A stretch of 39,086 bases of DNA from an uncultured Cytophagales bacterium (GCA_938039675.1 CALHUI010000031.1:1-39086), one strand, 5' to 3'; counted from the stretch's first letter, positions 1 to 8,333 are shown. The notes: generated from the sequence alone by a model not told the origin. Numbers and translations are program-made.

Positions 1-326
1 AATGTGTAGATTTTCTGCGTTTGCCAATTATTTTTTCTATATATTGCCATTGAGAATCGCTTAGGGGAGTGAATTTTGCTCTTATTTTCTTACTGTTTTT
101 GGTCAAACAATAAGATAAGCGATTCTTTTTTAAATACAAAATTTATCCTTCACAAAACATTATCTAAATAAGCTAAAACGAATATGTTAATAAATGTTAA
201 AAAATAAATACTTAATCTTAAGGCTACTATAAAGATTTGTGTTGTATAAATATACTATGCTTCTGTAAGCATAATCCTTAGATGAGGCAACATTAGAGTA
301 TATTTTATTTCAAACAGTCATTTCAT
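1..326. other. AT-rich region with no gene, left edge
   Basis: No open reading frame here looks like a protein. The stretch is strongly AT-rich. It holds two symmetric elements. An 11-bp inverted repeat, AGAATCGCTTA at 53-63 and TAAGCGATTCT at 116-126, is followed by a run of T and could end a transcript coming from the left of the window, although its 52-nt loop is long. A tight 7-bp hairpin lies at 256-273 (TATGCTT, loop CTGT, AAGCATA) without a T run. Neither matches a riboswitch I recognise. Confidence 0.5.
53..132 (+). terminator. Inverted repeat followed by T run, possible terminator of an off-window gene
   Basis: AGAATCGCTTA at 53-63 is perfectly complementary to TAAGCGATTCT at 116-126, and the second arm runs straight into TTTTTT. 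The long loop makes this weaker than the other terminators in the window. It could instead be a chance repeat or a protein-binding inverted repeat. Confidence 0.3.
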
Positions 327-334
327 TAATTTTG
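327..334 (+). promoter_or_regulatory. Bacteroidota -7 box for guaD
   Basis: TAATTTTG matches the Bacteroidota -7 consensus TAnnTTTG and lies 36 bases before the ATG at 371. No good -33 TTTG is visible. The box overlaps the alternative TTG start at 332, which argues for the ATG start. Confidence 0.5.
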
Positions 335-370
335 ATAGCTAATAGCCATAAATTCTCTCAATCACTCTCC

Positions 371-841
371 ATGGACATCCAAAAATTCATGCGCCGCGCC
401 ATTGAACTGGCAAGCGAAAATGTTACCAAAGGATTGGGCGGCCCTTTTGGCGCGGTAATCGTTCGCAACGGCGAAATTATCGGCGAATCGGGCAACCGCG
501 TAACGCAACTCAACGACCCGACCGCCCATGCCGAAGTATCTGCCATTCGTTTGGCCTGTGAGCGCATCGGCAGCTTCAGTCTGGACAACTGCGTACTTTT
601 CACCAGTTGCGAACCCTGCCCCATGTGCCTCGGCGCAATTTACCGGGCGCGGATTCCCACCGTTTACTACGCCAACGACCGCCACGACGCGCACCGCATC
701 GGTTTCAGCGACCAATTCATTTACGAAGAATTGGAAAAACCTATGGAACAGCGCAGTATCCGCATGCTGCAACTGCTGCCCGACGAAGCCCGCATCTCAT
801 TTGACTTGTGGGAAAAGTCCACACAGAAAATCCCTTATTAA
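371..841 (+). CDS. guaD: Guanine deaminase
   Basis: Converts guanine to xanthine and ammonia in the cytoplasm (purine salvage and nitrogen release). The 156-residue product belongs to the cytidine deaminase fold family. The zinc site is clear: His53 and Glu55 in TAHAEV, then Cys83 and Cys86 in CEPCPMC. These positions, the overall length and the swapped C-terminal segment ending in Tyr match the Bacillus subtilis GuaD type, which differs from the tRNA adenosine deaminase TadA. I chose the ATG at 371. A TTG at 332 would add 13 residues that family members lack, and it lies inside the promoter box. The gene stands alone, with no purine genes beside it. An alternative is another nucleoside or base deaminase of the same family, but resemblance to GuaD runs along the whole length. 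Confidence 0.87.
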   Translation: MDIQKFMRRAIELASENVTKGLGGPFGAVIVRNGEIIGESGNRVTQLNDPTAHAEVSAIRLACERIGSFSLDNCVLFTSCEPCPMCLGAIYRARIPTVYYANDRHDAHRIGFSDQFIYEELEKPMEQRSIRMLQLLPDEARISFDLWEKSTQKIPY

Positions 842-946
842 GCCAATCTAAGCGTGTAAAATAAACACACGTATTCGGCTCGGAATCTGCATAAAACCGC
901 GTATTGGCCTGAAATCTGTGTGTAAAAAATTGTCACAATTACTTAC

Positions 947-2836
947 CTACTTAATCACTTGCACTTCGATAGCCGAAGCAGCGCCTTGTTGGTGATAGAC
1001 GCGATGTGTGGCTTTGATAAAATCTTCGGGATTTGCCTTGTAAATGTTTTCCACAAACTTTTGCGGGTTGCGGTCAAACAGCGGGAAGGCCGTACTCTGA
1101 ATCTGAATCATGATGCGATGCCCTTTTTTGAAGGTATGCAGCACGTCTTGCAATCGGAAATTTACGTCCGTTATCTGATTGGGCTGCATAGGTTCGGGTT
1201 TTTCAAAGCTGTTGCGGAAACGCGCCCGCATAATTTCGCTGCGCACCATTTGCTGATAGCCGCCCAGAATCATTTTGCGGTCGGGCATGTAAGGGTGGTC
1301 GGGTTCATTGCCCGGATATACGTCAATCAGTTTGACAAAGAAATCAGCATCCGAACCTGTGGTGCTAACCTTTAACCTTGCCATAATTTCGCCGCCAAAT
1401 GTAATGTCTTCAGTGAGTTCATCGGTCTGAAATACCAGCACGTCGGGACGACGGCTGGCAAAGCGCTGGTCTTCGCTCATGTAGTCAAAAGGCGTAGCGC
1501 CCATGCTGCGCAGATTTTCTGTATGCGGCACGGGCTTGGCAGGGTCGCTCACATACTCGGTAAAGCTGTCGGCAGCCTGTGGCACTTGGTTGTTCAGTTT
1601 ACCGTTTTCATGCAGGTAAAATGTCAAGTTCTGCGTATTTTTGGCCGGCCATGCATCAAACTGCATCCATTTTTTGCTGCCTGTATCAAACATATAGGCT
1701 TCGGGCAGTCCTGTTTTGCCATCGCCTGATTCTTTGAGGAAATGACGGAAGAACTTTGCCTCAATTTCCTGTTGATAAAATTGTGCAATATTGTCGCCAA
1801 AATATACATTGCTGTGCAGCGTAGGACCTTTGACATCTCTTGACCAGCGACCGTGCCCGAAAGGCGACATCACTAACGTATTGTAAGCGCCCGGGCTGCC
1901 TTTTTCATTGGCTTTGTACACATTGAGCGGGCCGTAGAGGTCTTCAGCATCAAACCAGCCGCCAACGGTCATCATGGCAGGCTTAACGCCTTTGAGGTGC
2001 TGAATGATGCCGCGCTTTTGCCAAAACTCGTCGTAGTTAGGGTGCTCAACCGTTTCTTTCCAGAAAAAATTGTCTTTGTAGAGTTCGTTGGCGTTTTTGA
2101 GAGGCCCTAAGTCCAGCAGGTATTGGTACACATCGCGGGTAGGTGTTCTGATGCCTTCTTCGCGAAACCAGCTTTCGGGTGTATTTTTGGTTTTCTGCAC
2201 GCCAAAAACAGGATATGTAAAGAAATAACTAAGCGTAAATGCGCCATTGTGGTGAAAATCGTCAAAGAAGAAGTCGCCGATTGGTGCTTGCGGCGAAACT
2301 GCTTTCAGTGCAGGGTGATTGCTAAGTGCACCTGCAACCGTATAAAAGCCCGGGTAAGAAATCCCCCACTGACCGATGCGCCCGTTGTTGTGTTTGATGT
2401 TTTTCAGCAGCCACTCAATTGTATCAAAAGTATCGGAGGCCTCATCCACATCGCTTTTGCTTTTTTTGTTCGGAATGTGCGGGGTCATATTGGTCCATTG
2501 TCCTTCGGACATGTAGCGTCCGCGCACGTCCTGATAAACAAAGATGTACTTATCTCGCATCAGCGTTGGCGAAGGGCCAAGGCGCGTCGGGTATTGGTCT
2601 AAGCCGTAAGGTGCAACGCTGTAACAGGTGCGCATCATCAGCATCGGATATTTGTTCTGCTCAGAAGCATCCTTAGGCACATATACATGGGTAAACAGCT
2701 TCGTGCCGTCGCGCATGGGAATGTAGTACTCATACTTCTGATAGTTTTCGCGGATAAAGAGCGAATCTGCATTTTGTGCCCATGCTGTTGCCACAAACAG
2801 CCACAGGAACAGCCACAAAAGGGTAGTTTTTTTCAT
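947..2836 (-). CDS. Secreted alpha-amino-acid ester hydrolase-like enzyme (CocE/NonD, peptidase S15 fold)
   Basis: A 629-residue alpha/beta hydrolase with an N-terminal signal peptide ending near WAQ, so exported to the periplasm or beyond. The nucleophile is Ser160 in GQWGISYPGF. The acid and base are Asp296 in GGWFDAEDL and His328 in PFGHGRW. Beyond the triad it carries the acidic cluster that distinguishes alpha-amino-acid ester hydrolases from cocaine esterase: an Asp in DDFHHNGAF (192/193) and Glu298-Asp299 just after the catalytic Asp. In the known enzymes this cluster holds the substrate ammonium group. The C-terminal jelly-roll domain is present (motif SEDQRFASRRPDVLVF). Substrates would be amino acid esters or amides, including beta-lactam side-chain compounds; a role in peptide scavenging is inference. 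The start is the ATG at 2836; a GTG two codons earlier is possible. Confidence 0.82.
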   Translation of the reverse strand: MKKTTLLWLFLWLFVATAWAQNADSLFIRENYQKYEYYIPMRDGTKLFTHVYVPKDASEQNKYPMLMMRTCYSVAPYGLDQYPTRLGPSPTLMRDKYIFVYQDVRGRYMSEGQWTNMTPHIPNKKSKSDVDEASDTFDTIEWLLKNIKHNNGRIGQWGISYPGFYTVAGALSNHPALKAVSPQAPIGDFFFDDFHHNGAFTLSYFFTYPVFGVQKTKNTPESWFREEGIRTPTRDVYQYLLDLGPLKNANELYKDNFFWKETVEHPNYDEFWQKRGIIQHLKGVKPAMMTVGGWFDAEDLYGPLNVYKANEKGSPGAYNTLVMSPFGHGRWSRDVKGPTLHSNVYFGDNIAQFYQQEIEAKFFRHFLKESGDGKTGLPEAYMFDTGSKKWMQFDAWPAKNTQNLTFYLHENGKLNNQVPQAADSFTEYVSDPAKPVPHTENLRSMGATPFDYMSEDQRFASRRPDVLVFQTDELTEDITFGGEIMARLKVSTTGSDADFFVKLIDVYPGNEPDHPYMPDRKMILGGYQQMVRSEIMRARFRNSFEKPEPMQPNQITDVNFRLQDVLHTFKKGHRIMIQIQSTAFPLFDRNPQKFVENIYKANPEDFIKATHRVYHQQGAASAIEVQVIK

Positions 2837-2907
2837 TTTCACAAAAGAATAAAGAAAATAAAAGTCAGCCGGTGCGTTGCTTACAGGTCGATTGCTCAGC
2901 GGTGTCG

Positions 2908-2916
2908 CAAATTATA
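2908..2916 (-). promoter_or_regulatory. Possible -7 box for the ester hydrolase gene
   Basis: On the minus strand this reads TATAATTTG followed by CG, close to TAnnTTTG but one base different in spacing. It lies about 70 bases before the start at 2836. Confidence 0.3.
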
Positions 2917-3031
2917 AAAAAATATTCAGATGCCATACAGGCCGGGTTTGAATCGGCAGGCAGAATTTACTTGTATATCGGAAAGCCATTATCTTGGAAT
3001 TGCATTTATTCACCCTAAACCTTTCACATCA

Positions 3032-3441
3032 ATAGCTTATAAAATTGATGAAATCGAAGGCATGGTTCTTGTGTCCGTAGAAAAAAATCGGCAATTCGGG
3101 TATCAAAACCGTAGAGCAACTACCGGAAGCCTGTGCCATTGAAAAAGGCAGAGAAAAAGTAGCTGCCGACACCGGTATTGATGAGGAAAAAATCTTGAAT
3201 TAAACAAATATGGCAGACTTATTCCGCATCAAAGGGGTAAGTTCGCAATACGCTGAACTGATGCGCGCCGCGCCGGTATTGAAAGCATGAAAGAGTTGAA
3301 GCATCGCAAACCTGAAAACCTGCACGCTAAAATGCTTGAATGAACAAAGAGAAAAAATTAGTTCGCCAAGTGACTGCCTTTTCAATAGTGGAAAGTTTTG
3401 TCAAGCAAGCAGCAGAATTGCCTCCCGTAATTACGCACTAA
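3032..3441 (+). pseudogene. Decayed DUF4332-type protein gene
   Basis: Pieced together from three frames, this stretch encodes a recognisable DUF4332 (helix-hairpin-helix-like) protein. It runs from SYKIDEIEG-like residues through GIKTVEQLPEAC, EKVAADTGIDEEKIL, NMADLFRIKGVSSQYAEL, GIESMKELKHRKPENLHAK and KEKKLVRQVTAF to ELPPVITH and a stop. The defects are several: the start codon is ATA (3032), an extra A in a run of A near 3083-3089 shifts the frame, TAA replaces the usual Trp before the NMADLF segment, the frame shifts again near 3268-3272, and one base is missing after MLE near 3342. Intact relatives are DNA-repair-like helical proteins of unknown role. With at least five lesions this is a dead gene, not a sequencing slip. 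Confidence 0.85.
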
Positions 3442-3619
3442 GCTTAAATCGCGCTATATCAACACGTAGCCGTATTTTTTACCCCATTAGGGGCTACATA
3501 TCTTTTTTATGCCTATATGTAAACACCTAACAGCGTAGGGAATAGAGTAAATGCTTCATACTACCAATATATAACGACTACGGCATAAATGTGCAGAATA
3601 ATCCAAACTGCTCACTTAC
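3442..3619. other. Gene-free spacer with two adjacent hairpins
   Basis: CCCC-ATTA-GGGG at 3482-3493 is followed at once by TACATAT (3495-3501) and its complement ATATGTA (3515-3521). GTAGCC at 3466-3471 can also pair with GGCTAC at 3492-3497. Back-to-back short hairpins of this kind occur at the ends of IS200/IS605-type elements, but no transposase is present, so a relic end is only a guess. It lies between a dead gene and the 3' end of asnB. Confidence 0.35.
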
Positions 3620-5533
3620 CTATTCCTGTTCTGTCTCTGCGGCAAGGCTGATGCCCAGCCGCTGCCACCAACTTTGAAATACCATGATTGCCCACACATG
3701 ATTTTGCTCAACGGAATGGCTCTCAAACAGCAATTTTTTCAGTTTGCGGATATAGTCGGGTTTGAAAACACCCTGCTCGCAGATGAAATCGTCTGACAAC
3801 AACTTGTTTTCCAACAAGTTGTGCCACTCGGTGCGAAAAGCCGTCAGCAGCGGGACTTCAAAGCCCTTCTTGGGGCGATTGTAGAGTGCGGCAGGTAAGA
3901 ACGAACGGAAAGCATCTTGCACAATTCGTTTGTTGAGCCGTGCGTTGATTTTGTACTCTGCAGGTAGGCTGCAAGCAAACTCCGCTATCCGATGGTCTAA
4001 AAACGGTACGCGAACTTCCAGCGCATGCGCCATGCTCATGCTATCGGCTTTGTGCAACATGTCGTTGGGTAGCACTAACTGCATATCGGCAAACAGTATT
4101 TCGTTGAGGTCGCCGCCTCTGACCGTTTGCCGCAAAGTTGCTTTTCGGCGGGCAACTTCTATGGCAACTTCTTCGCTATCAATAATTTGCAGCATATCCC
4201 AAATCGTTTTTTCGGGCATGAAAGTCGTCAGAAACCAATAACGCTCCTGAGGGTTCATGCGGGTAGCATCTGCCAAGCGTTGCACGCGGCGGAAACGATT
4301 TGCCCAAGCACTGTTCCGCGATTGGGGCAGGTGTTGCAGCAGTGGCGATAAGAATTTTGCTAATTGCGGCTGCCAAGCATTGTTGCGAATCATCCACTCG
4401 GCGCGGTATTTCTGATAGCCAGCAAACAGTTCATCCGCCCCGTCACCTGAAAGAGCAACGGTTACTTGTTTGCGGGTCTTTTGGCTCAAAATGTAGTAGG
4501 GAATGGCCGATGAGTCGGCAAAAGGTTCGCCCATGAGCGGCAAGATATTTTCGACGGCGGCAAATAAATCGTCGTTGCGCAGCTTAAATGTATGGTGCTG
4601 TGTACCGAAGTGCTTTGCAACCATTTCGGCGTAATGTGTTTCATCAAAAAAAGGCTCGTCGGCGTAGCCGATAGAAAAGGTCTGCAAATCGGCTTTGAGT
4701 TGCTTTGCCAAGCCTGTAACAACCGATGAATCAATGCCGCCGCTTAGGAAAGTGCCCAGCGGCACATCGGCTGCCATGCGTTCAGCCACGGACTGTTCCA
4801 TGAGGCGAAAAAGTTCCTTACAGGCAGCCTCGTAAGTACCCGTGAAAGTACCTTGCTTTTCGGGCAGTGCATACCACTGCCTTGTTTCGCGGTTGCGTCC
4901 TTTCAGGCACATGTAGTAGCCGGGTGGCAGTTTGTACACGTTTTGCAGGGCGGTATAAGGCGCGGGGATATAATGCAATTGGAAGTATTGCGCAATGGAA
5001 GCGCGGTTTATCCGTCGGGGAATGCGGAAAGCCAGCAACCCGTTGATTTCCGAAGCAAACAAAAACTTGTCTTCATCCTCATACCAAACCAGCGGCTTAA
5101 TGCCCATGCGGTCGCGGGCAAGCAAGAGGCTCTCCTCTGCGGCATCGTAGAGTGCAAAGGCAAAAAAACCGTGCAGGTGTTGTAGCCCCCCGGTGCCGTG
5201 TGCAATAAGCCATTGCAAAAGCACTTCCGTATCGGATTGGGTGCGAAACGCAACGCCGCGCCCTTCCAGTGTTGCCCGCAGATGGCGGAAGTTGTAAATT
5301 TCGCCGTTGAAAACAAGGGTGTAGCGCCCTGTGGCATCGGTCATGGGTTGGTTGGCATCACTGCTGAGGTCTATGACCGCCAGCCGCCTGTGCCCCAGCC
5401 CGCAGCGATTGTGGTCAAAAAGCAACCCGGCATCAGGCCCGCGATGTGCCAGTGCATTGTTGGCAGCCAACAGGTTAATCATGCTGAACCGCCCGATTTC
5501 GTTGTATGCGTAAATTCCGCTAATTCCACACAT
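3620..5533 (-). CDS. asnB: Asparagine synthetase, glutamine-hydrolysing
   Basis: Makes asparagine from aspartate, glutamine and ATP. The 637-residue protein has an N-terminal Ntn glutaminase domain (about 1-190) and a C-terminal ATP-pyrophosphatase domain (about 235-620). Cys2, exposed once Met1 is removed, is the glutaminase nucleophile (MCGISGIY), which fixes the start at 5533; a TTG five codons earlier would bury it. Other marks are ALAHRGPD, FNGEIYN (76-81) and the PP-loop SGGIDSS (264-270). The length is that of the longer AsnB type found in many bacteria rather than the 554-residue E. coli form. Some relatives amidate cell-surface sugars instead, but no polysaccharide genes are nearby, so asparagine synthesis is the simplest reading. 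It is transcribed alone; TAAAATTTG on the minus strand (5546-5554) is a possible -7 box very close to the start. Confidence 0.88.
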   Translation of the reverse strand: MCGISGIYAYNEIGRFSMINLLAANNALAHRGPDAGLLFDHNRCGLGHRRLAVIDLSSDANQPMTDATGRYTLVFNGEIYNFRHLRATLEGRGVAFRTQSDTEVLLQWLIAHGTGGLQHLHGFFAFALYDAAEESLLLARDRMGIKPLVWYEDEDKFLFASEINGLLAFRIPRRINRASIAQYFQLHYIPAPYTALQNVYKLPPGYYMCLKGRNRETRQWYALPEKQGTFTGTYEAACKELFRLMEQSVAERMAADVPLGTFLSGGIDSSVVTGLAKQLKADLQTFSIGYADEPFFDETHYAEMVAKHFGTQHHTFKLRNDDLFAAVENILPLMGEPFADSSAIPYYILSQKTRKQVTVALSGDGADELFAGYQKYRAEWMIRNNAWQPQLAKFLSPLLQHLPQSRNSAWANRFRRVQRLADATRMNPQERYWFLTTFMPEKTIWDMLQIIDSEEVAIEVARRKATLRQTVRGGDLNEILFADMQLVLPNDMLHKADSMSMAHALEVRVPFLDHRIAEFACSLPAEYKINARLNKRIVQDAFRSFLPAALYNRPKKGFEVPLLTAFRTEWHNLLENKLLSDDFICEQGVFKPDYIRKLKKLLFESHSVEQNHVWAIMVFQSWWQRLGISLAAETEQE

Positions 5534-5837
5534 GGGTGCAAGGTACAAATTTTACGAGGCTTGCAGTAATTGCGGCTTTACCCGATTTGGTTACTGCTAC
5601 TACAAATAATTTTGGGAAGATTAATAGCCGTGTTTGCGGTTGTAGTTATTATGTACGATTGATTATTTGGTAATCATTTTGGATGATAGAAGTTGTCATT
5701 TTAAGCAAACCACGATTTGTGTTTGCCTTAGTATAGTAGGCATGGAAAACCTTAGTTTACCGTAACGTTTACAAAAAACAAATTGCAAAGCACATGAAAA
5801 ATTGTCAGTTCAACACTGAGCTAATTTTAGTATGCTT
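5534..5837. other. Intergenic spacer between asnB and the DUF2461 gene
   Basis: No coding signal is visible. A hairpin formed by TAAGCAAAC (5702-5710) and GTTTGCCTTA (5721-5730) lies downstream of the minus-strand DUF2461 gene and may end its transcript, though only a short T/A run follows. The right half is AT-rich. The last bases before 5533 hold the possible asnB promoter. Confidence 0.35.
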
Positions 5838-6521
5838 TCAACTGCTCATCTGCTGCTGATGCAGTGCTTCCTCTGCTGCGCGATTTAAAAAATCAATCAG
5901 TGGCTGCATGGCGGCAAAAGCCGCAAGTATTTGCGCCTCAAAATCATCGGCAAGCGCCTGTTGGTCGGTTATTGGCTGCATGGCAACAAAACTCTTCTTT
6001 TGCAGATACTCAATTTCGGGGTGGTTTTTCGGATAGCCTTTCGGAGCAGTTTTCAAACTGTCGCCCGAAAGTTTGCCAAAGCGATTGACAAATGCAGGCG
6101 CTTCTACAATGGCACGAAACTCGGCTGCGTTGTAGTCAATCTCCTGCCGAATGGCTTGCAGCAAAGGTGCGGGCGGCATCCAGCAACCGCCGGCTATGAA
6201 ACTTTCGCCCGGCTGAATGTGCAAATAATAACCCGCCAATGGCGATTGCTTGCCATATTTGCAGAAGTAAGCACCCAAATGTGTTTTATAAGGCGTTTTA
6301 TCGTTTGAAAAGCGGGTATCGCGATAAATCCGAAACACACAGTCTTTAGCTTTCTGATTGGCAAAAGCGTGCTCAGATTGAGCCAATTGCCGAAGTATCC
6401 CGCCGACAAGTGCAAGAAAATCGGCAACTGCCTGCCCGTAACGCAGCTTGTTTTCTGCAAACCATTCGCGGGTATTATTGGCCTTCAGCGCCGATAGAAA
6501 TTCCAGAGAGGTTTTTTGCAT
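5838..6521 (-). CDS. DUF2461 family protein (TIGR02453)
   Basis: A 227-residue soluble protein with the family hallmarks: the N-terminal segment FLSALKANNTREWFAENK, then CVFRIYRDTRFSNDKTPYKTH, GYYLHIQPGESFIAGGCWMP in the middle, and a GYPKNHPEIEYL-like segment near 165-175. The length is typical. The family is common in Bacteroidota and Proteobacteria and has no established reaction. No signal peptide or membrane segment is seen. The gene is divergent from tsaE and separated from asnB downstream by about 300 bp, so it is probably a single-gene unit. Confidence 0.85.
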   Translation of the reverse strand: MQKTSLEFLSALKANNTREWFAENKLRYGQAVADFLALVGGILRQLAQSEHAFANQKAKDCVFRIYRDTRFSNDKTPYKTHLGAYFCKYGKQSPLAGYYLHIQPGESFIAGGCWMPPAPLLQAIRQEIDYNAAEFRAIVEAPAFVNRFGKLSGDSLKTAPKGYPKNHPEIEYLQKKSFVAMQPITDQQALADDFEAQILAAFAAMQPLIDFLNRAAEEALHQQQMSS

Positions 6522-6612
6522 GGCTGATAGCGCGTCGTCTGTTCAAAAATAACCAAATAACCATTGTTGAAACTCCGTTGTTCACAATAGTGATTATTTT
6601 TCTTTCCTTCCT

Positions 6613-6620
6613 TAACTTTG
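6613..6620 (+). promoter_or_regulatory. -7 box for tsaE, very close to the start codon
   Basis: TAACTTTG matches TAnnTTTG exactly and ends only six bases before the ATG at 6627. A start point at the usual distance would give almost no 5' leader. Confidence 0.45.
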
Positions 6621-6626
6621 TTGGAA

Positions 6627-7085
6627 ATGGATTTTGCAGCATCTAAACCTTGTTCACAAACCCTGCAACTGATTTGCCGCAACGTGGGCGAGTTGGATAA
6701 CATTGCTTGTCAGATTATCCGATTTGCAGGCAACCACACCATTTGGTTATTCGAGGGCAATCTGGGTGCGGGAAAAACAACACTGATTCAAGCCATTTGT
6801 AAGGCATGGGGCGTGCGTGAAAACGTTTCCAGCCCGACTTTTTCATTAATCAATGAATACCTGTCGCCCAAAGCCGGTACTGTATTTCATTTCGATTTTT
6901 ATCGCATCAAAAGCGAAACAGAAGCCATAGATGTTGGTGTGGAGGAGTATTTTTATTCAGGAAGCCCCTGTTTGATAGAATGGGGCAGTCGAATTCCTTG
7001 GCTGATTCCGCCTAAACATTTGCTTATTAGCATCAGTACTAAAACCGATTTTTCGCGCACAATAGAACTTTGCCGATATGACTGA
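6627..7085 (+). CDS. tsaE: tRNA threonylcarbamoyladenosine biosynthesis ATPase TsaE
   Basis: A 152-residue P-loop ATPase that works with TsaB and TsaD to make t6A at position 37 of ANN-decoding tRNAs. Walker A is GNLGAGKTT at 44-52, followed by the family segments NVSSPTFSLINEY (67-79), HFDFYRIK (88-95) and IEWG (117-120). The ATG at 6627 is preferred. A TTG at 6618 is in frame, but it is part of the promoter box. The 3' end overlaps the next gene by 8 nt, so the two are co-transcribed and probably translationally coupled. tsaB and tsaD are not in this window. Confidence 0.9.
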   Translation: MDFAASKPCSQTLQLICRNVGELDNIACQIIRFAGNHTIWLFEGNLGAGKTTLIQAICKAWGVRENVSSPTFSLINEYLSPKAGTVFHFDFYRIKSETEAIDVGVEEYFYSGSPCLIEWGSRIPWLIPPKHLLISISTKTDFSRTIELCRYD

Positions 7086-8316
7086 CCATCTCAAATCCGA
7101 AATGAAGCGGCTTGCACAAGAGCACCTCCTGTTCCATCCGCAGGAGATGCTTGTAAAAGTGCAGGAAAGTAATAAACGTTTGGTAATTGGCTTGCCCAAA
7201 GAAATAGCTTATCAGGAAAACAGAATTGTGCTGCGCCCCGAGTCGGTGCGGGTACTGGTTGCCAATGGCCATGAAATATACATAGAATCTGGGGCTGGCT
7301 TGCCATCGCGCTATACCGACAAGGATTACAGCGAAGCAGGCGCACAGATTGTCTATTCCCCCGAAGAAGTATTTAAGGCAGATATTGTGCTGAAAATAGA
7401 CATGCCCACGTTGGCAGAAATTGAGATGATGTCGCCCCGTGCCACACTGATTTCATCGCTACCCCTTGCAAAAGTTACGCAGGAGTACCTCCAAGCCATC
7501 AATCGGAAAAAGATAACGGCGCTTGCCTATGAAATGATAGAGGATGAGGTAGGCGGGCTGCCGTTGGTGCGTGCCATGAGCGAAATAGCAGGCAGCACCG
7601 TTATGTTGGTTGCAGCAGAGCTGTTGAGCAATACCAGTGGCGGAAAGGGCATCATATTGGGTGGCATCACGGGCGTTCCGCCAACCAAAGTACTGATTTT
7701 GGGCGCAGGCACGGTTGCCGAATATGCAGCCCGCGCAGCACTAGGCTTGGGGGCTTCGGTAAAAGTTTTTGACGATAATCTCTACAAACTGCGCCGCTTG
7801 AAGCACTCCCTCGGCGACCAGCAAATCTACACCTCTACCATTGAAGCCACCACATTGGCACGTGCCCTGAAAACCACTAACGTGGCCATAGGTGCGCTGC
7901 GTCATCAGGACGGGCGGTCAATCTGCGTTGTAACCGAAGAAATGGTCAGCCAAATGCGCCCCGATTCGGTTATCATAGACGTAAGCATAGACAACGGCGG
8001 ATGTTTCGAAACCTCTCGACTCACATTTCACGATGCCCCCACTTACCGCCGCTATGGCGTTATTCACTATTGCGTGCCCAATATTGCCTCCCGTGTGGCG
8101 CGCACGGCTACCAAAGCTATCAGCAATATTTTTACACCATTGCTTCGCCGCATGGGCGAATTGGGCGGCGTGGAAGAGATGATTTACATAGACCACGGAT
8201 TTGCCAAAGGTGTTTACAGTTATTCAGGAGAATTAACCAATGAGTACATTGGTCGCAAGTTCCATATGAAGCACAAAGAGTTGTCGCTAATTATTGCCGC
8301 CGCCACTCGCCAGTAA
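7078..8316 (+). CDS. Alanine dehydrogenase-like protein (Ald/PntA superfamily) lacking canonical catalytic residues
   Basis: A 412-residue member of the alanine dehydrogenase/transhydrogenase-alpha superfamily. Visible features are an extra N-terminal segment of about 34 residues, then IGLPKEIAYQENRIVLRP (substrate-binding Arg49 kept), a nucleotide-binding loop GAGTVAEYAA (209-218) and DVSIDNGGCFETS (301-313, acidic residues kept). Compared with Mycobacterium tuberculosis Ald, LLLKVKEP becomes IVLKIDMP, so the pyruvate-binding Lys75 is Asp108, and LFTFLHLA becomes LISSLPLA, so the catalytic His96 is Pro129. The usual annotation for Bacteroidota homologues is alanine dehydrogenase, but the reaction is doubtful here. 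The start is the ATG at 7078 inside tsaE. An AT-rich hairpin follows the gene. Confidence 0.75.
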   Translation: MTDHLKSEMKRLAQEHLLFHPQEMLVKVQESNKRLVIGLPKEIAYQENRIVLRPESVRVLVANGHEIYIESGAGLPSRYTDKDYSEAGAQIVYSPEEVFKADIVLKIDMPTLAEIEMMSPRATLISSLPLAKVTQEYLQAINRKKITALAYEMIEDEVGGLPLVRAMSEIAGSTVMLVAAELLSNTSGGKGIILGGITGVPPTKVLILGAGTVAEYAARAALGLGASVKVFDDNLYKLRRLKHSLGDQQIYTSTIEATTLARALKTTNVAIGALRHQDGRSICVVTEEMVSQMRPDSVIIDVSIDNGGCFETSRLTFHDAPTYRRYGVIHYCVPNIASRVARTATKAISNIFTPLLRRMGELGGVEEMIYIDHGFAKGVYSYSGELTNEYIGRKFHMKHKELSLIIAAATRQ

Positions 8317-8333
8317 GTTTGATATATGTTTTT

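Noticed and set aside
256-273. Hairpin before guaD considered as a purine riboswitch
   Set aside because: The conserved three-way junction and core bases of the purine riboswitch are not seen; only a 7-bp stem is present.
2930-3031. Reading frame running into the DUF4332 relic from upstream
   Set aside because: The upstream part does not resemble protein and probably holds the relic's old promoter region; the family normally starts at the position of the present ATA.
3620-5533. asnB considered as part of a surface polysaccharide cluster
   Set aside because: No glycosyltransferase, exosortase or capsule genes lie beside it.
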